A stretch of 64,000 nucleotides of DNA from JAAFJM01 sp964529175 (lineage in GTDB: Bacteria; Bacteroidota; Bacteroidia; UKL13-3), in assembly GCA_964529175.1 (NCBI GenBank), contig CAZGVO010000004.1:62001-126000 (forward strand), given 5' to 3'. The translations under genes were made by a program, and so were the position numbers. The notes beneath the pieces were generated by a model that saw only the letters and a list, made by a program, of their open reading frames with translations, was not told the DNA's origin and did not search any database. How positions within the stretch are numbered: position 1 is the first letter of the stretch; every line of letters begins with the position of its first letter. This document shows, piece by piece, positions 18,926 through 27,145 of the stretch.

Positions 18926-19582
18926 ATGGAAATACTTGAAATTTTTAAAGAACTACTAACCAATACCAAAGGGTTTTTAGAATTATTTGTATCGGAAAAT
19001 GGCAGCCTTATATATGGTTTACTATTTTTAATTGTGTTTTGCGAAACAGGTTTGGTGGTTTTACCTTTATTACCTGGCGATTCATTATTATTTACTGCAG
19101 GAGTTTTAGCTGGTAATCCTACCAATAATTTAAATGTAGTTTTGATTATTATTTTACTTATTACAGCTGCTTTAATGGGCGATAATACCAATTATTTTAT
19201 AGGTAAATTTTTAGCTAAAAAGGGTGAAGGGGCAAAACTTTTCGGAATATTCACCATAAAAAAAGAATACATTCAAAAAACTGAATCGTTTTATGAAAAA
19301 CATGGTTCTATGGCAATTATTGTTGCGCGTTTTGTTCCAATTGTGCGCACATTTGCACCATTTGTAGCAGGCGTAGGAAGCATGAAATACAGCCGTTACA
19401 TAACTTTTTGTGTTATTGGTGCAGTACTTTGGGTTAGTGTAATAACATTGGCAGGATATTTTTTAGGAAATATTCCTTGGGTACAAAAAAACTTTGAGAA
19501 AATAGTTCTTGGCATTGTTTTCGCATCGGTTTTACCAGTAATTATTGGAGTAATTAGAAATCAACTTGCAGCAAAAAAGTAA
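18926..19582 (+). CDS. DedA family membrane protein
   Basis: A 218-residue polytopic inner-membrane protein of the DedA/VTT superfamily, proposed to act in lipid-carrier (undecaprenyl phosphate) flipping and proton-dependent envelope homeostasis. Family hallmarks are visible: CETGLVVLPLLPGDSLLF near residue 40, GDNTNYFIGK near 90, and VARFVPIVRTFAPFVAGVGSM (about 133-153), whose Arg residues are functionally important in E. coli homologues. The ATG is well placed before a Glu-rich N-terminus. The gene precedes an exported unknown whose start lies about 40 bases downstream. Confidence 0.9.
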   Translation: MEILEIFKELLTNTKGFLELFVSENGSLIYGLLFLIVFCETGLVVLPLLPGDSLLFTAGVLAGNPTNNLNVVLIIILLITAALMGDNTNYFIGKFLAKKGEGAKLFGIFTIKKEYIQKTESFYEKHGSMAIIVARFVPIVRTFAPFVAGVGSMKYSRYITFCVIGAVLWVSVITLAGYFLGNIPWVQKNFEKIVLGIVFASVLPVIIGVIRNQLAAKK

Positions 19583-19622
19583 TTCATATAAAAAACTTTT
19601 AAAATTAAATATAAACGTGGCT

Positions 19623-20357
19623 ATGCTTAGGTGTAGCTGCGTTTTTGTTTTATTAGTCTTTTGCTTAACAACCAATGCCGAAATAACTTATGGCTATTGT
19701 TCAGTTAAAGAAACCAAAAATGGTAAAGATATATACCAACTGTATGGCAATACATGGTTCGATTGTAAACCAATTGATGCCAATTTTCAGCAAATACTGC
19801 TGCGAGTTTGGGTAAAAAAAAACAATGTTTACGATGATCAACAAATTTTAGCCAAAGCCAAACTTTACAATGAGTTTGGAAAAATTATAGGAGTAGCTTT
19901 ACAAGATTTTACTCCTTATAAATTTATTGCAGAAATAGATACAGCTTATGTTTTTGATTTAAGTGGAATTATTTCGCAAGCATGCATAAATCCCAGCTCT
20001 GTACCCGAAACAGCTTTAAACAAAATACTAGCTGTTGCCAAACAAAATGCACAGCTTGATACATTTGTAACCCATCTTCAAAAATTTAAATATGAAGTAC
20101 AGGATACAGGTCAAAAATACCAATCGTATATTATTTATGAACCCAATTTTGTGCTGCAAAAAAAAGAACCTCGCATACTAATTGTATTTTACAAAAACGA
20201 ATTAATTGCCATTTTTTATAGCAGAAGTGTAGTAGCTAAGCTTTATGATAGCATTGAAATGGGAAAAGAGTACAAACTTATATACAATTCAAAATTCACT
20301 GAAAATACAAAAGCAGAAATGATACAAATATTTAAAAAACGGCTTTCTGATATGTAA
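19623..20357 (+). CDS. Exported protein of unknown function
   Basis: The open frame begins at 19566, overlapping dedA, but the ATG at 19623 gives a clean signal peptide (MLRCSCVFVLLVFCL, cleavage near TNAE) and avoids the overlap, so I choose it (about 244 residues). The mature protein is mixed alpha/beta. I recognise no domain, active site or repeat; features include DIYQLYGNTWFDCKPID near the start and a YKLIYNSKFTENTKAEM helix near the end. The position after dedA suggests cotranscription, and the product is probably periplasmic. Confidence 0.7.
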   Translation: MLRCSCVFVLLVFCLTTNAEITYGYCSVKETKNGKDIYQLYGNTWFDCKPIDANFQQILLRVWVKKNNVYDDQQILAKAKLYNEFGKIIGVALQDFTPYKFIAEIDTAYVFDLSGIISQACINPSSVPETALNKILAVAKQNAQLDTFVTHLQKFKYEVQDTGQKYQSYIIYEPNFVLQKKEPRILIVFYKNELIAIFYSRSVVAKLYDSIEMGKEYKLIYNSKFTENTKAEMIQIFKKRLSDM

Positions 20358-20466
20358 TTGAATTGCAGAATATTACACAAAAGGCATTTTTTTTACAAAA
20401 TAATACACTCATTTTTTGATGTGAATAACTAAAAAATATACCTTAAGTTATATTTTTCCCATTTTG

Positions 20467-20474
20467 TAACTTTG
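20467..20474 (+). promoter_or_regulatory. Candidate -7 element of the signalling operon
   Basis: TAACTTTG matches the Bacteroidota -7 consensus TAnnTTTG and sits 35 bases before the ATG of the response regulator at 20510. No TTG lies at the expected -33 position, so the assignment is tentative. Confidence 0.4.
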
Positions 20475-20509
20475 TTTCAAATTAATAATTTTCAATTAAA
20501 TTGCAACAC

Positions 20510-21880
20510 ATGTCATACAAAAGTAGCTCATATAAAGTTTTCATTGTAGAGGACGATAAGTGGTACAATAATTTTTTACAATATACTGTATCTCTAAATC
20601 CTGAATATGTAGTTGAATCATTTTTTAACTCAAAAGATGTTTTAGCTAACCTACATAAAAAGCCAGATTTAATTACTGTTGACTATTCGTTGCCAGATAT
20701 TAAGGGTGATGAATTAATAAGAAAACTAAAAGACCAACTACCTGATGTTCAAATAATTGTAATTTCAGGACAAGAAGATGTGCAAACTGCTGTGCAGCTT
20801 TTAAAGTTAGGTGTGTACGATTATATTTTAAAAGACGAAGACACCAAACACCGATTATTAAATACCATTCAAAATGCACGTTCCAATGCTTCGTTAAAAG
20901 AAGAAATTGTGTCGCTGCGCGAAGAAGTTGCAAAAAAATACGATTTTAGTAATACCATAATTGGTAATTCAGATGCTATAAAAAAATGTTTTGCCTTAAT
21001 TGAAAAAGCTGCTGCAAGTAAAATTGTGGTTAGTGTAACGGGCGAAACTGGAACAGGTAAAGAGTTGGTAGCAAAAGCCATTCATTACCATAGCGATAGA
21101 AAAAAAATGCCTTTAGTAGCAGTTAATATTGCAGCTATTCCAAAAGATTTAATAGAATCGGAACTTTTTGGACACGAGAAAGGAGCTTTTACAGGGGCTG
21201 ATGCACGCAGAATTGGTAAATTTGAACAAGCTAATAAAGGAACTATATTTTTAGATGAAATTGGTGAAATGGATATTACCATGCAAGCCAAACTATTACG
21301 TGTTTTACAAGAAAAAGAAGTTACTCGTGTAGGCGGAAACCAAAGTATTCCGCTTGATGTAAGAATAATTGTAGCAACGCATAGAAACCTAGCTACTGAG
21401 GTTAAAGAAGGCCGCTTTAGAGAAGATTTATACTACCGACTACTAGGTTTACAAATAGCACTACCGCCACTTAACGAACGTGGAAACGATATTATTTTGC
21501 TTTGCAAACACTTTATTGATGACTATTGCAAGGAAAATAAAATTAAGAAAATTACCATGAGCACCGAGGCTCAGAAAAAGTTATTTAACTACCATTTTCC
21601 TGGAAATATACGCGAGTTAAAAGCTATTATAGAATTAGCTTGCGTAATGTGCGATAATGGTGTAATTCAAGAATCTGACCTAACCTTTAATTCTGAAAAA
21701 TCATTAAATAATATTTTGATTCAAGAAATGAGTTTAGATGACTACAATAACTTGATTATAAAAAACTATTTAGAAAAATACGACAACAATGTACTAACAG
21801 TCGCAAAAAAACTAAATATTGGAAAATCAACTATTTACAGAATGTTGAAATCAGAAACTTTTGATAAAATAAAAAAATAA
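20510..21880 (+). CDS. Sigma-54-dependent response regulator (NtrC family)
   Basis: Cytosolic transcription activator with three domains: a receiver (about 8-125) with intact acidic pocket E14-D15-D16, phosphoacceptor Asp58 (TVDYSLPD), Ser in VISGQED and Lys in YILKDED; an AAA+ domain with Walker A GETGTGKE (from 178) and the sigma-54 contact loop GAFTGA (225-230); and a Fis-type helix-turn-helix at the C-terminus (LTVAKKLNIGKSTIYRML). The frame opens with TTG at 20501, but ATG at 20510 is the better start. No histidine kinase is adjacent. It heads a three-gene operon with a lone receiver and a pseudo-receiver/sugar transferase, suggesting control of polysaccharide synthesis. Confidence 0.93.
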   Translation: MSYKSSSYKVFIVEDDKWYNNFLQYTVSLNPEYVVESFFNSKDVLANLHKKPDLITVDYSLPDIKGDELIRKLKDQLPDVQIIVISGQEDVQTAVQLLKLGVYDYILKDEDTKHRLLNTIQNARSNASLKEEIVSLREEVAKKYDFSNTIIGNSDAIKKCFALIEKAAASKIVVSVTGETGTGKELVAKAIHYHSDRKKMPLVAVNIAAIPKDLIESELFGHEKGAFTGADARRIGKFEQANKGTIFLDEIGEMDITMQAKLLRVLQEKEVTRVGGNQSIPLDVRIIVATHRNLATEVKEGRFREDLYYRLLGLQIALPPLNERGNDIILLCKHFIDDYCKENKIKKITMSTEAQKKLFNYHFPGNIRELKAIIELACVMCDNGVIQESDLTFNSEKSLNNILIQEMSLDDYNNLIIKNYLEKYDNNVLTVAKKLNIGKSTIYRMLKSETFDKIKK

Positions 21881-21889
21881 AATATAACT

Positions 21890-22273
21890 ATGAACAAAAA
21901 AACATTATTAGCCCTTGATGATGAATTGAGTATTTTAAAAATACTAGATTTTTATTTTGGTAAAACGTTTAATGTGGTTTCAAAAACCGATGGAAACTCG
22001 GCTTTAGAATGGATGCAACAAGGTCAATTACCAGATGTGATAGTGGCGGATGTAAATATGCCAGATATGAATGGTATGGAATTTATTGCTCAAATTAGAA
22101 ATAGTGGTTTTTTTAAAGACATTCCCTTAATTATGCTTAGCGGAAATGAAGGAAGTGCTGATAAAATTAAATGCTTAAAAGCAGGTGCTGACGATTATTT
22201 GGTTAAGCCATTTAATCCAGAAGAATTAGAAGCAAGAATTGCGAATATTTTACGTAGAATCAAAAAAATTTAA
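21890..22273 (+). CDS. Single-domain response regulator receiver (CheY-like)
   Basis: A 127-residue phospho-receiver with no output domain. All conserved residues are present: acidic pair in LALDDELS, phosphoacceptor Asp in VADVNMPDMNG, Ser in MLSGNEG, and Lys in YLVKPFNPEEL. Such proteins relay or buffer phosphate or bind a partner directly. It begins nine bases after the sigma-54 regulator and is followed six bases later by the pseudo-receiver/sugar transferase, so the partner is probably one of those two products. Confidence 0.92.
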   Translation: MNKKTLLALDDELSILKILDFYFGKTFNVVSKTDGNSALEWMQQGQLPDVIVADVNMPDMNGMEFIAQIRNSGFFKDIPLIMLSGNEGSADKIKCLKAGADDYLVKPFNPEELEARIANILRRIKKI

Positions 22274-22279
22274 ACTCAA

Positions 22280-23491
22280 ATGACAAATTCAACTAAACCT
22301 AGTATTGCATTAATTTTAGATGATGTTTCATTTATTGCTGATTTTTCGGCAATGTTTAAAGATTATTTTGAAATTTATTGCTTTGATAATGCTTTTCAAT
22401 TTATACAATGGACTAATAAAAATCCTCCTGTAAAATTGATTGTAAGTGGGTTTGATTTATTGGGTGTTAACGGAATTACGCTACGAAAAAATTGTAAAAA
22501 CATACCTAAAACAGCTAACGTTCCATTTTTTCTTATAGTTGATAGAATTAACGATAGCAACAAGCATGTAGCTCTTTATGAGCACTTTGCCGATATTTTT
22601 GATGTTCCAATTAATAAAGACGAGTTTTTACAAAGAGCTAATTACATCATAACTCACCCACCTCGTTATCATCACTCAATTCAAAATAGTAAAAACGATT
22701 TTGCTGATTATTCAATGCCGTTTATGAAACGTGTTTTTGATATTGTGGTTTCAGGATTGGCATTATTGGCATTATCTCCAGTATTTTTAATCATAGCTAT
22801 ATTAATTAGATTAGAAAGTAAAGGGCCAGTTTTTTATTATAGTAAACGTGTTGGAACTGGTTATAATGTTTTTAAATTTTACAAATTTAGAAGCATGCGC
22901 CAAGGTGCAGATAATATGCTAAAAGATTTAAAACACTTAAATCAATATGCCAATAATGACGCGAAAGAAGAAGTTACAAGCGTTTCACATAATTACGATT
23001 TGAAAAACTATTTGTGTGATAGCTGTAAAGCTAATAATACCAGCTGCCAATCGCCATTATACATGGATGGAGTTCAAATTTGTGAAAAATCGTATCTTGA
23101 AAATAACAAAACTAAACAAGGTGCTACCTTTATAAAAATTGAGAATGATCCCCGTATTACAAGAATTGGTAAATTTATTAGAAATACAAGTATTGACGAA
23201 TTACCTCAGTTATACAATGTGTTAAAAGGCGATATGAGTATAGTTGGTAATAGACCATTGCCAATGTACGAAGCTGAAAAAATTACTACCGATCAATTTG
23301 CATTGCGTTTTATTGCGCCTGCCGGTATAACTGGTTTATGGCAAGTAACAAAACGTGGAAAAGGCGGACCAATGAGCGAAGAAGAACGTATGGAATTAGA
23401 TAACCAATATGCTAAGACTTATTCGTTTTGGAATGATATAAAACTAATTTTAAAAACCGTTCCTGCTTTATTCCAAAAAGAAAACGTTTAA
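22280..23491 (+). CDS. Degenerate receiver fused to a bacterial sugar transferase with a four-Cys insertion
   Basis: A 403-residue membrane enzyme. Residues 1-125 follow a receiver fold, but the phosphoacceptor Asp is Gly57 and the Ser/Thr and Lys positions are also lost, so it is a pseudo-receiver. Residues 146-403 form a WcaJ/RfbP-type polyprenyl-phosphate hexose-1-phosphate transferase (FDIVVSGLALLALSP helix, YKFRSM, NDPRITRIGKFIRNTSIDELPQL, GITGLWQV), which starts polysaccharide assembly. It lacks the multi-span N-terminus of full-length members. Between about 213 and 283 is an insertion with C246-x2-C249-x6-C256-x11-C268, a possible metal site. It is last in the operon, so signalling and exopolysaccharide initiation appear coupled. 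Confidence 0.9.
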   Translation: MTNSTKPSIALILDDVSFIADFSAMFKDYFEIYCFDNAFQFIQWTNKNPPVKLIVSGFDLLGVNGITLRKNCKNIPKTANVPFFLIVDRINDSNKHVALYEHFADIFDVPINKDEFLQRANYIITHPPRYHHSIQNSKNDFADYSMPFMKRVFDIVVSGLALLALSPVFLIIAILIRLESKGPVFYYSKRVGTGYNVFKFYKFRSMRQGADNMLKDLKHLNQYANNDAKEEVTSVSHNYDLKNYLCDSCKANNTSCQSPLYMDGVQICEKSYLENNKTKQGATFIKIENDPRITRIGKFIRNTSIDELPQLYNVLKGDMSIVGNRPLPMYEAEKITTDQFALRFIAPAGITGLWQVTKRGKGGPMSEEERMELDNQYAKTYSFWNDIKLILKTVPALFQKENV

Positions 23492-23500
23492 TAATTTTTG

Positions 23501-23545
23501 ATTTATGAACTGTGATTTTTGATTTAATAATCACAGTTCATAAAT
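23501..23545. repeat. Perfect inverted repeat with stuttering composition
   Basis: Seventeen-base arms (23501-23517 and 23529-23545) with an 11-base loop, built from repeated words like gattt and atgaact/agttcat. It may stop transcription after the sugar transferase gene, but there is no T-tract, and the composition matches the other stuttering spacers of the window (13515, 54693, 59205). Confidence 0.65.
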
Positions 23546-23572
23546 TACTTTAAGAAAACAATAATTTAAGAA

Positions 23573-23932
23573 TCAAAACTGTTTGGTTCGTAACATCACC
23601 AAAGTACAAGCTTCAATGGGTTCAATATTATTTTGAGTCAATAAATTTTCAAATTCCTTATTTTCGGTTCCAGGATTAAAAATTACTCGCTTGGGTTTTA
23701 AACTCACCACCTTATTAAAATATTCGGCTTGATTTTGAGGTCCAACATACAAAGTTACAGTGTCAAACTCTTCATTAATAGGCCATTCTGTTTGTATTTC
23801 GGTTTCATTAATCATTCCTTTTTTTAAGCCAAATGCATAAACAGGATGTTTGTATTCCTTAAGCATTTCAGTTGCCAAGTAGGCATATCTATCAGGATTA
23901 GGGCTTGCACCTATTACTAAAGTTTTTTTCAT
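23573..23932 (-). CDS. CoA-binding domain protein (YccU type)
   Basis: About 119 residues forming a single CoA_binding Rossmann-like domain: KKTLVIGASPNPDRYAY at the start (nucleotide loop), then PVYAFGLKKGMI, VTLYVGPQNQ, RVIFNPGTENKEF and EACTLVMLRT. Stand-alone members are widespread and bind CoA in structural studies, but their role is unresolved. An upstream in-frame TTG at 23947 would add five residues; the ATG at 23932 is preferred. It is divergent from pheT. Confidence 0.85.
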   Translation of the reverse strand: MKKTLVIGASPNPDRYAYLATEMLKEYKHPVYAFGLKKGMINETEIQTEWPINEEFDTVTLYVGPQNQAEYFNKVVSLKPKRVIFNPGTENKEFENLLTQNNIEPIEACTLVMLRTKQF

Positions 23933-24011
23933 ATTCAAAAATAGCAATCCTATCCTTCATTTTGTTATTTTCGCACACAAATTTTTATAAAACAATTACA
24001 ATTATTCATTA

Positions 24012-26444
24012 ATGAAAATAAGTTATAACTGGTTAAAAGATATTATTAATATAAATTCAACCCCTAACGAAGTAAGCCAAATGCTTACTGGTTGCGGATT
24101 AGAGGTAGAACATGTTGAAAATTATCAAAGCATTAAAGGTGGTTTAGAAGGCATTGTTATTGGCTTTGTTAAAGAAAGAGAAAAACACCCAAATGCTGAT
24201 AAATTAAGTGTTTGTAAAGTAGATATTGGCACAGGCGAAGATAAACAAATTGTTTGCGGTGCACCCAATGTGGCTGTTGGCCAAAAAGTATTGGTTGCAA
24301 CAGTTGGAGCAACTTTATACCCAAGCAAAGGAGAGCCTTTTAAAATTAGCAAATCAAAAATTAGAGGCGAAGTGAGCGAAGGAATGATTTGTGCTGAAGA
24401 TGAAATTGGTTTAGGCGAAAGTCATGATGGTATTTTGATTTTACCCGAAATCTACGAAGTAGGAAAACCTGCATCTGAATATTTTAAAGTTTATAACGAT
24501 TTTGTTTTTGAAATAGGCTTAACAGCTAATAGAGGCGATGCTGCTAGTCATTTAGGGACTGCTAGAGACTTGAGAGCGATTACGAAGTGCGAAGTGCGAA
24601 GTTTGGATTTCGAAATGCAAAATGCCAGCAACCAGAATCCAATAGCTGTAACCCTAGAAGATACAGAAGGTTGCAAACGTTATACTGGATTGAGTATTTC
24701 AAATATTGAAGTAAAACCTTCGCCTGAATGGATGCAAAACAGATTGCGCGCTATTGGTATAAGCCCAATTAACAATATTGTGGATGCTACCAATTATGTT
24801 TTACATGAATTAGGACAACCTTTACATGCTTTTGATGCAGATAAAATTAAAGGCAATCAAATAATTGTAAAGAAGGCAGTTGTTGGCAGTAAATTTACTA
24901 CTTTAGACAAAACAGAACGTACTCTAAAAGGACACGAATGCATGATTTGTGATGCAGAAAAACCTTTGGCATTAGCAGGTGTTTTTGGTGGATTAGATTC
25001 AGGAATTTCTGAAACAACCAAAAATATATTTTTAGAAAGCGCCTATTTTGATGCAGCAACCATTAGAAAAGCAGCTAAAGCGCATGGTTTAAGTACCGAT
25101 GCAAGTTTTAGATATGAAAGAGGAACTGATCCAAATATTACTGAAATAGCCTTAAAACGTGTTGCTAATTTAATTATTGAAATAGCTGATGGTAATATAA
25201 GTTCAGCAATTATTGATGTTTATCCAACCAAAATTGAAAATACGGTTATTGAATTTTCATTGACCAAATCAAATCAATTAATTGGAAAAGAAATTGAAAA
25301 AGAAAGAGTTACGCAGATTTTAACTGCTTTAGATATTGAAATATTAGCTGATAAAGACGATGTGTTAACTATTTCAATTCCGCCTTATCGTTCTGATGTT
25401 ACAAGACCTGCCGATGTTACCGAAGAAATTTTGCGCATTTATGGTTTAAACAATATTGAAATTGGAAATGATATTAAATCAACCATTTCGTATAATGAAA
25501 CTGAACAAAAAGTAAAACTCAAAAATAATTTAGCCGATTATTTAAGTGCAAATGGCTTTAACGAAATTGCTACCAATACATTAACAAAATCGGCTTATTA
25601 CAGCGAAGATGAATTGCAAAATGCAGTCAAAATGTTGAATCCATTAAGCAGCGATTTAGACATTATGCGTTTAAATATGTTGCCAAACGTTTTGGAAGCT
25701 TTGCAATACAACAATAACCGTAAATTAAGTAATTTAAAGTTTTATGAGTTTGGTAAAACTTACTTTAAGGGTAATAAAACCGAAGCTGGTGGAATTAATT
25801 TACTAGAAAATTATGTAGAGCAATCGCACTTAGTTTTAGCTATGACGGGTTCTATTGAAAACGAAAATTGGAATCAAAATAACAAGCAAGCTAACTATTA
25901 CATAATCAAAGGGTTTGTTCAAAATATTTTGGCTAAAAGCAAATTAACAAAATTGGAATTGGTGTTAACTGAAAATGCCAATTTTGATTATGCTGTAGCG
26001 GTAAATTATAAGCAAAAACAAATTGCTATAGTGGGAACTGTAAATCAAAAATTAGCAGATAAATTTGATTTAAATGCACCTGTTTTTTATGCTGATATCA
26101 ATGTTGATTTATTGGTAGAATTAAACAAAAACGAAAAAACAACCATTAAGTTAGTTCCAGCATTTCCGGCAGTTAGGCGCGATTTAGCCTTATTAATTGA
26201 TGATGCAGTTAATTATGCTCAATTAGAAAAAATTGCAGTAAAAACAGATAGTAACTTAATAAAACAAGTAAATGTTTTTGATGTGTACAAAGGCGATAAA
26301 ATAGAAAGTGGTAAAAAGAGTTACGCTTTAAGTTTTATGCTGCAAGATGAAAATAAAACCTTAACCGATGAAGAAATTGACTCGGTTATGAAAAAATTAA
26401 TTAAGAACTTTGAAAAAGAAGTTGGAGCTAGTTTAAGAGCATAA
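24012..26444 (+). CDS. pheT: Phenylalanyl-tRNA synthetase beta subunit
   Basis: Charges tRNA-Phe as an alpha2beta2 enzyme with PheS, which is not in the window. The 810-residue chain shows the normal domain order: N-terminal EMAP/tRNA-binding domain (about 40-150, NADKLSVCKVDIG), B3/B4 editing domain (about 210-390, NNIVDATNYVLHELGQPLHAFD), B5 (about 400-475), the catalytic-like core, and a C-terminal anticodon-binding FDX-ACB domain (about 715-810, FPAVRRDLALLID). A stuttering DNA repeat (24583-24602) falls in the linker before B3/B4, about residues 190-200. A coiled-coil gene follows 20 bases downstream. Confidence 0.96.
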   Translation: MKISYNWLKDIININSTPNEVSQMLTGCGLEVEHVENYQSIKGGLEGIVIGFVKEREKHPNADKLSVCKVDIGTGEDKQIVCGAPNVAVGQKVLVATVGATLYPSKGEPFKISKSKIRGEVSEGMICAEDEIGLGESHDGILILPEIYEVGKPASEYFKVYNDFVFEIGLTANRGDAASHLGTARDLRAITKCEVRSLDFEMQNASNQNPIAVTLEDTEGCKRYTGLSISNIEVKPSPEWMQNRLRAIGISPINNIVDATNYVLHELGQPLHAFDADKIKGNQIIVKKAVVGSKFTTLDKTERTLKGHECMICDAEKPLALAGVFGGLDSGISETTKNIFLESAYFDAATIRKAAKAHGLSTDASFRYERGTDPNITEIALKRVANLIIEIADGNISSAIIDVYPTKIENTVIEFSLTKSNQLIGKEIEKERVTQILTALDIEILADKDDVLTISIPPYRSDVTRPADVTEEILRIYGLNNIEIGNDIKSTISYNETEQKVKLKNNLADYLSANGFNEIATNTLTKSAYYSEDELQNAVKMLNPLSSDLDIMRLNMLPNVLEALQYNNNRKLSNLKFYEFGKTYFKGNKTEAGGINLLENYVEQSHLVLAMTGSIENENWNQNNKQANYYIIKGFVQNILAKSKLTKLELVLTENANFDYAVAVNYKQKQIAIVGTVNQKLADKFDLNAPVFYADINVDLLVELNKNEKTTIKLVPAFPAVRRDLALLIDDAVNYAQLEKIAVKTDSNLIKQVNVFDVYKGDKIESGKKSYALSFMLQDENKTLTDEEIDSVMKKLIKNFEKEVGASLRA
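24583..24620. repeat. Stuttering repeat inside pheT
   Basis: Three near-identical 7-base units (cgaagtg/cgaagtg/cgaagtt, 24583-24603) followed by a partly inverted copy (ttcgaaatgc). The composition differs from the surrounding codons and resembles the stuttering intergenic elements of this genome. It stays in frame and encodes a linker (TKCEVRSLDFEMQN). Confidence 0.6.
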
Positions 26445-26464
26445 AATTTATCAAAAACTGAAAA

Positions 26465-26755
26465 ATGAATCAAAATTCATTGTTAACAACTGAAATAAAA
26501 CTGAAAGTTTTAAAGCTGCTAGCGCAAAATAAAAAATTGAGCATTAGCAATATGGAGTTAAAAAATGAAAATGAGGAATTAAAAAAATTTATACAAAATC
26601 AAAAAAATAGTATAGAACAGTTAGAAGATAACAATAAAATTATTAAACTTGCGAGTGAAATGCATTTATCGGATTTAGAAAAAAAACAGTTGAAAACAGA
26701 ATTAACTGAAAAAATAAAACTAATAGATGAATGTATAAAAATGTTAAGCACTTAA
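26465..26755 (+). CDS. Small coiled-coil protein between pheT and zapA
   Basis: A 96-residue protein, almost entirely predicted coiled coil with heptad Leu/Ile/Asn spacing (KLLAQNKKLSISNMELKNEN, then LEDNNKIIKLA). It has no signal or membrane segment and is probably cytosolic. I do not recognise a named family. Its place directly before zapA, with 13 bases between them, suggests a cell-division role analogous to ZapB, which also is a small coiled coil partnering ZapA, but this is inference only. Confidence 0.72.
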   Translation: MNQNSLLTTEIKLKVLKLLAQNKKLSISNMELKNENEELKKFIQNQKNSIEQLEDNNKIIKLASEMHLSDLEKKQLKTELTEKIKLIDECIKMLST

Positions 26756-26768
26756 ATTACTTAACAGT

Positions 26769-27056
26769 TTGAACGAAATATCAATAAATATCAGTATAGC
26801 TGGGCGCAAATATCCGCTAACCATTGCCGCAAGCGATGAGCAAAATATTAGAGCAATAAGCAAAATGATAAACGAAAAAGTGCAAGCCTATGGCGAACAG
26901 TTTTCGTTAAAAGATAACCAAGATGCACTAGCCATGTTCGCTTTAGAATTGGCTGCTGAGTATCAAAAAATGAGTTTGCAATTGGAAGCAAACACGGAGC
27001 AAACTAACAAAGAATTGCTTGAAATAAAGCAACTATTGGCTTCTGTTCAACTGTAA
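26769..27056 (+). CDS. zapA: Cell division protein ZapA
   Basis: FtsZ-associated protein that promotes bundling of Z-ring filaments. The 95-residue length and pattern match ZapA: an N-terminal beta hairpin (ISINISIAGRKYPLTI), a helix beginning EQNIRAISKMINEKV, and a C-terminal coiled coil (LELAAEYQKMSLQLE). The start codon is TTG at 26769; the first ATG is about 32 codons in and would delete the beta hairpin, so TTG is well supported. It sits in the order pheT, coiled coil, zapA, rny. Confidence 0.88.
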   Translation: MNEISINISIAGRKYPLTIAASDEQNIRAISKMINEKVQAYGEQFSLKDNQDALAMFALELAAEYQKMSLQLEANTEQTNKELLEIKQLLASVQL

Positions 27057-27145
27057 AAGCTAGTTTTAGCTGTTTAACTTTATTAATGGTAACTATTTGG
27101 TACTGTTAGTATTATGAATTAAAATAAAAGTTAAACCAAAAACAA

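Noticed and set aside
19566..19622. Upstream extension of the exported unknown overlapping dedA
   Set aside because: The extension places a charged stretch before the signal peptide; the ATG at 19623 gives a normal signal.
27057..27145. Possible 6S RNA between zapA and rny
   Set aside because: 6S RNA lies next to zapA in proteobacteria, but this gap is only 89 bp and shows no long bulged hairpin.
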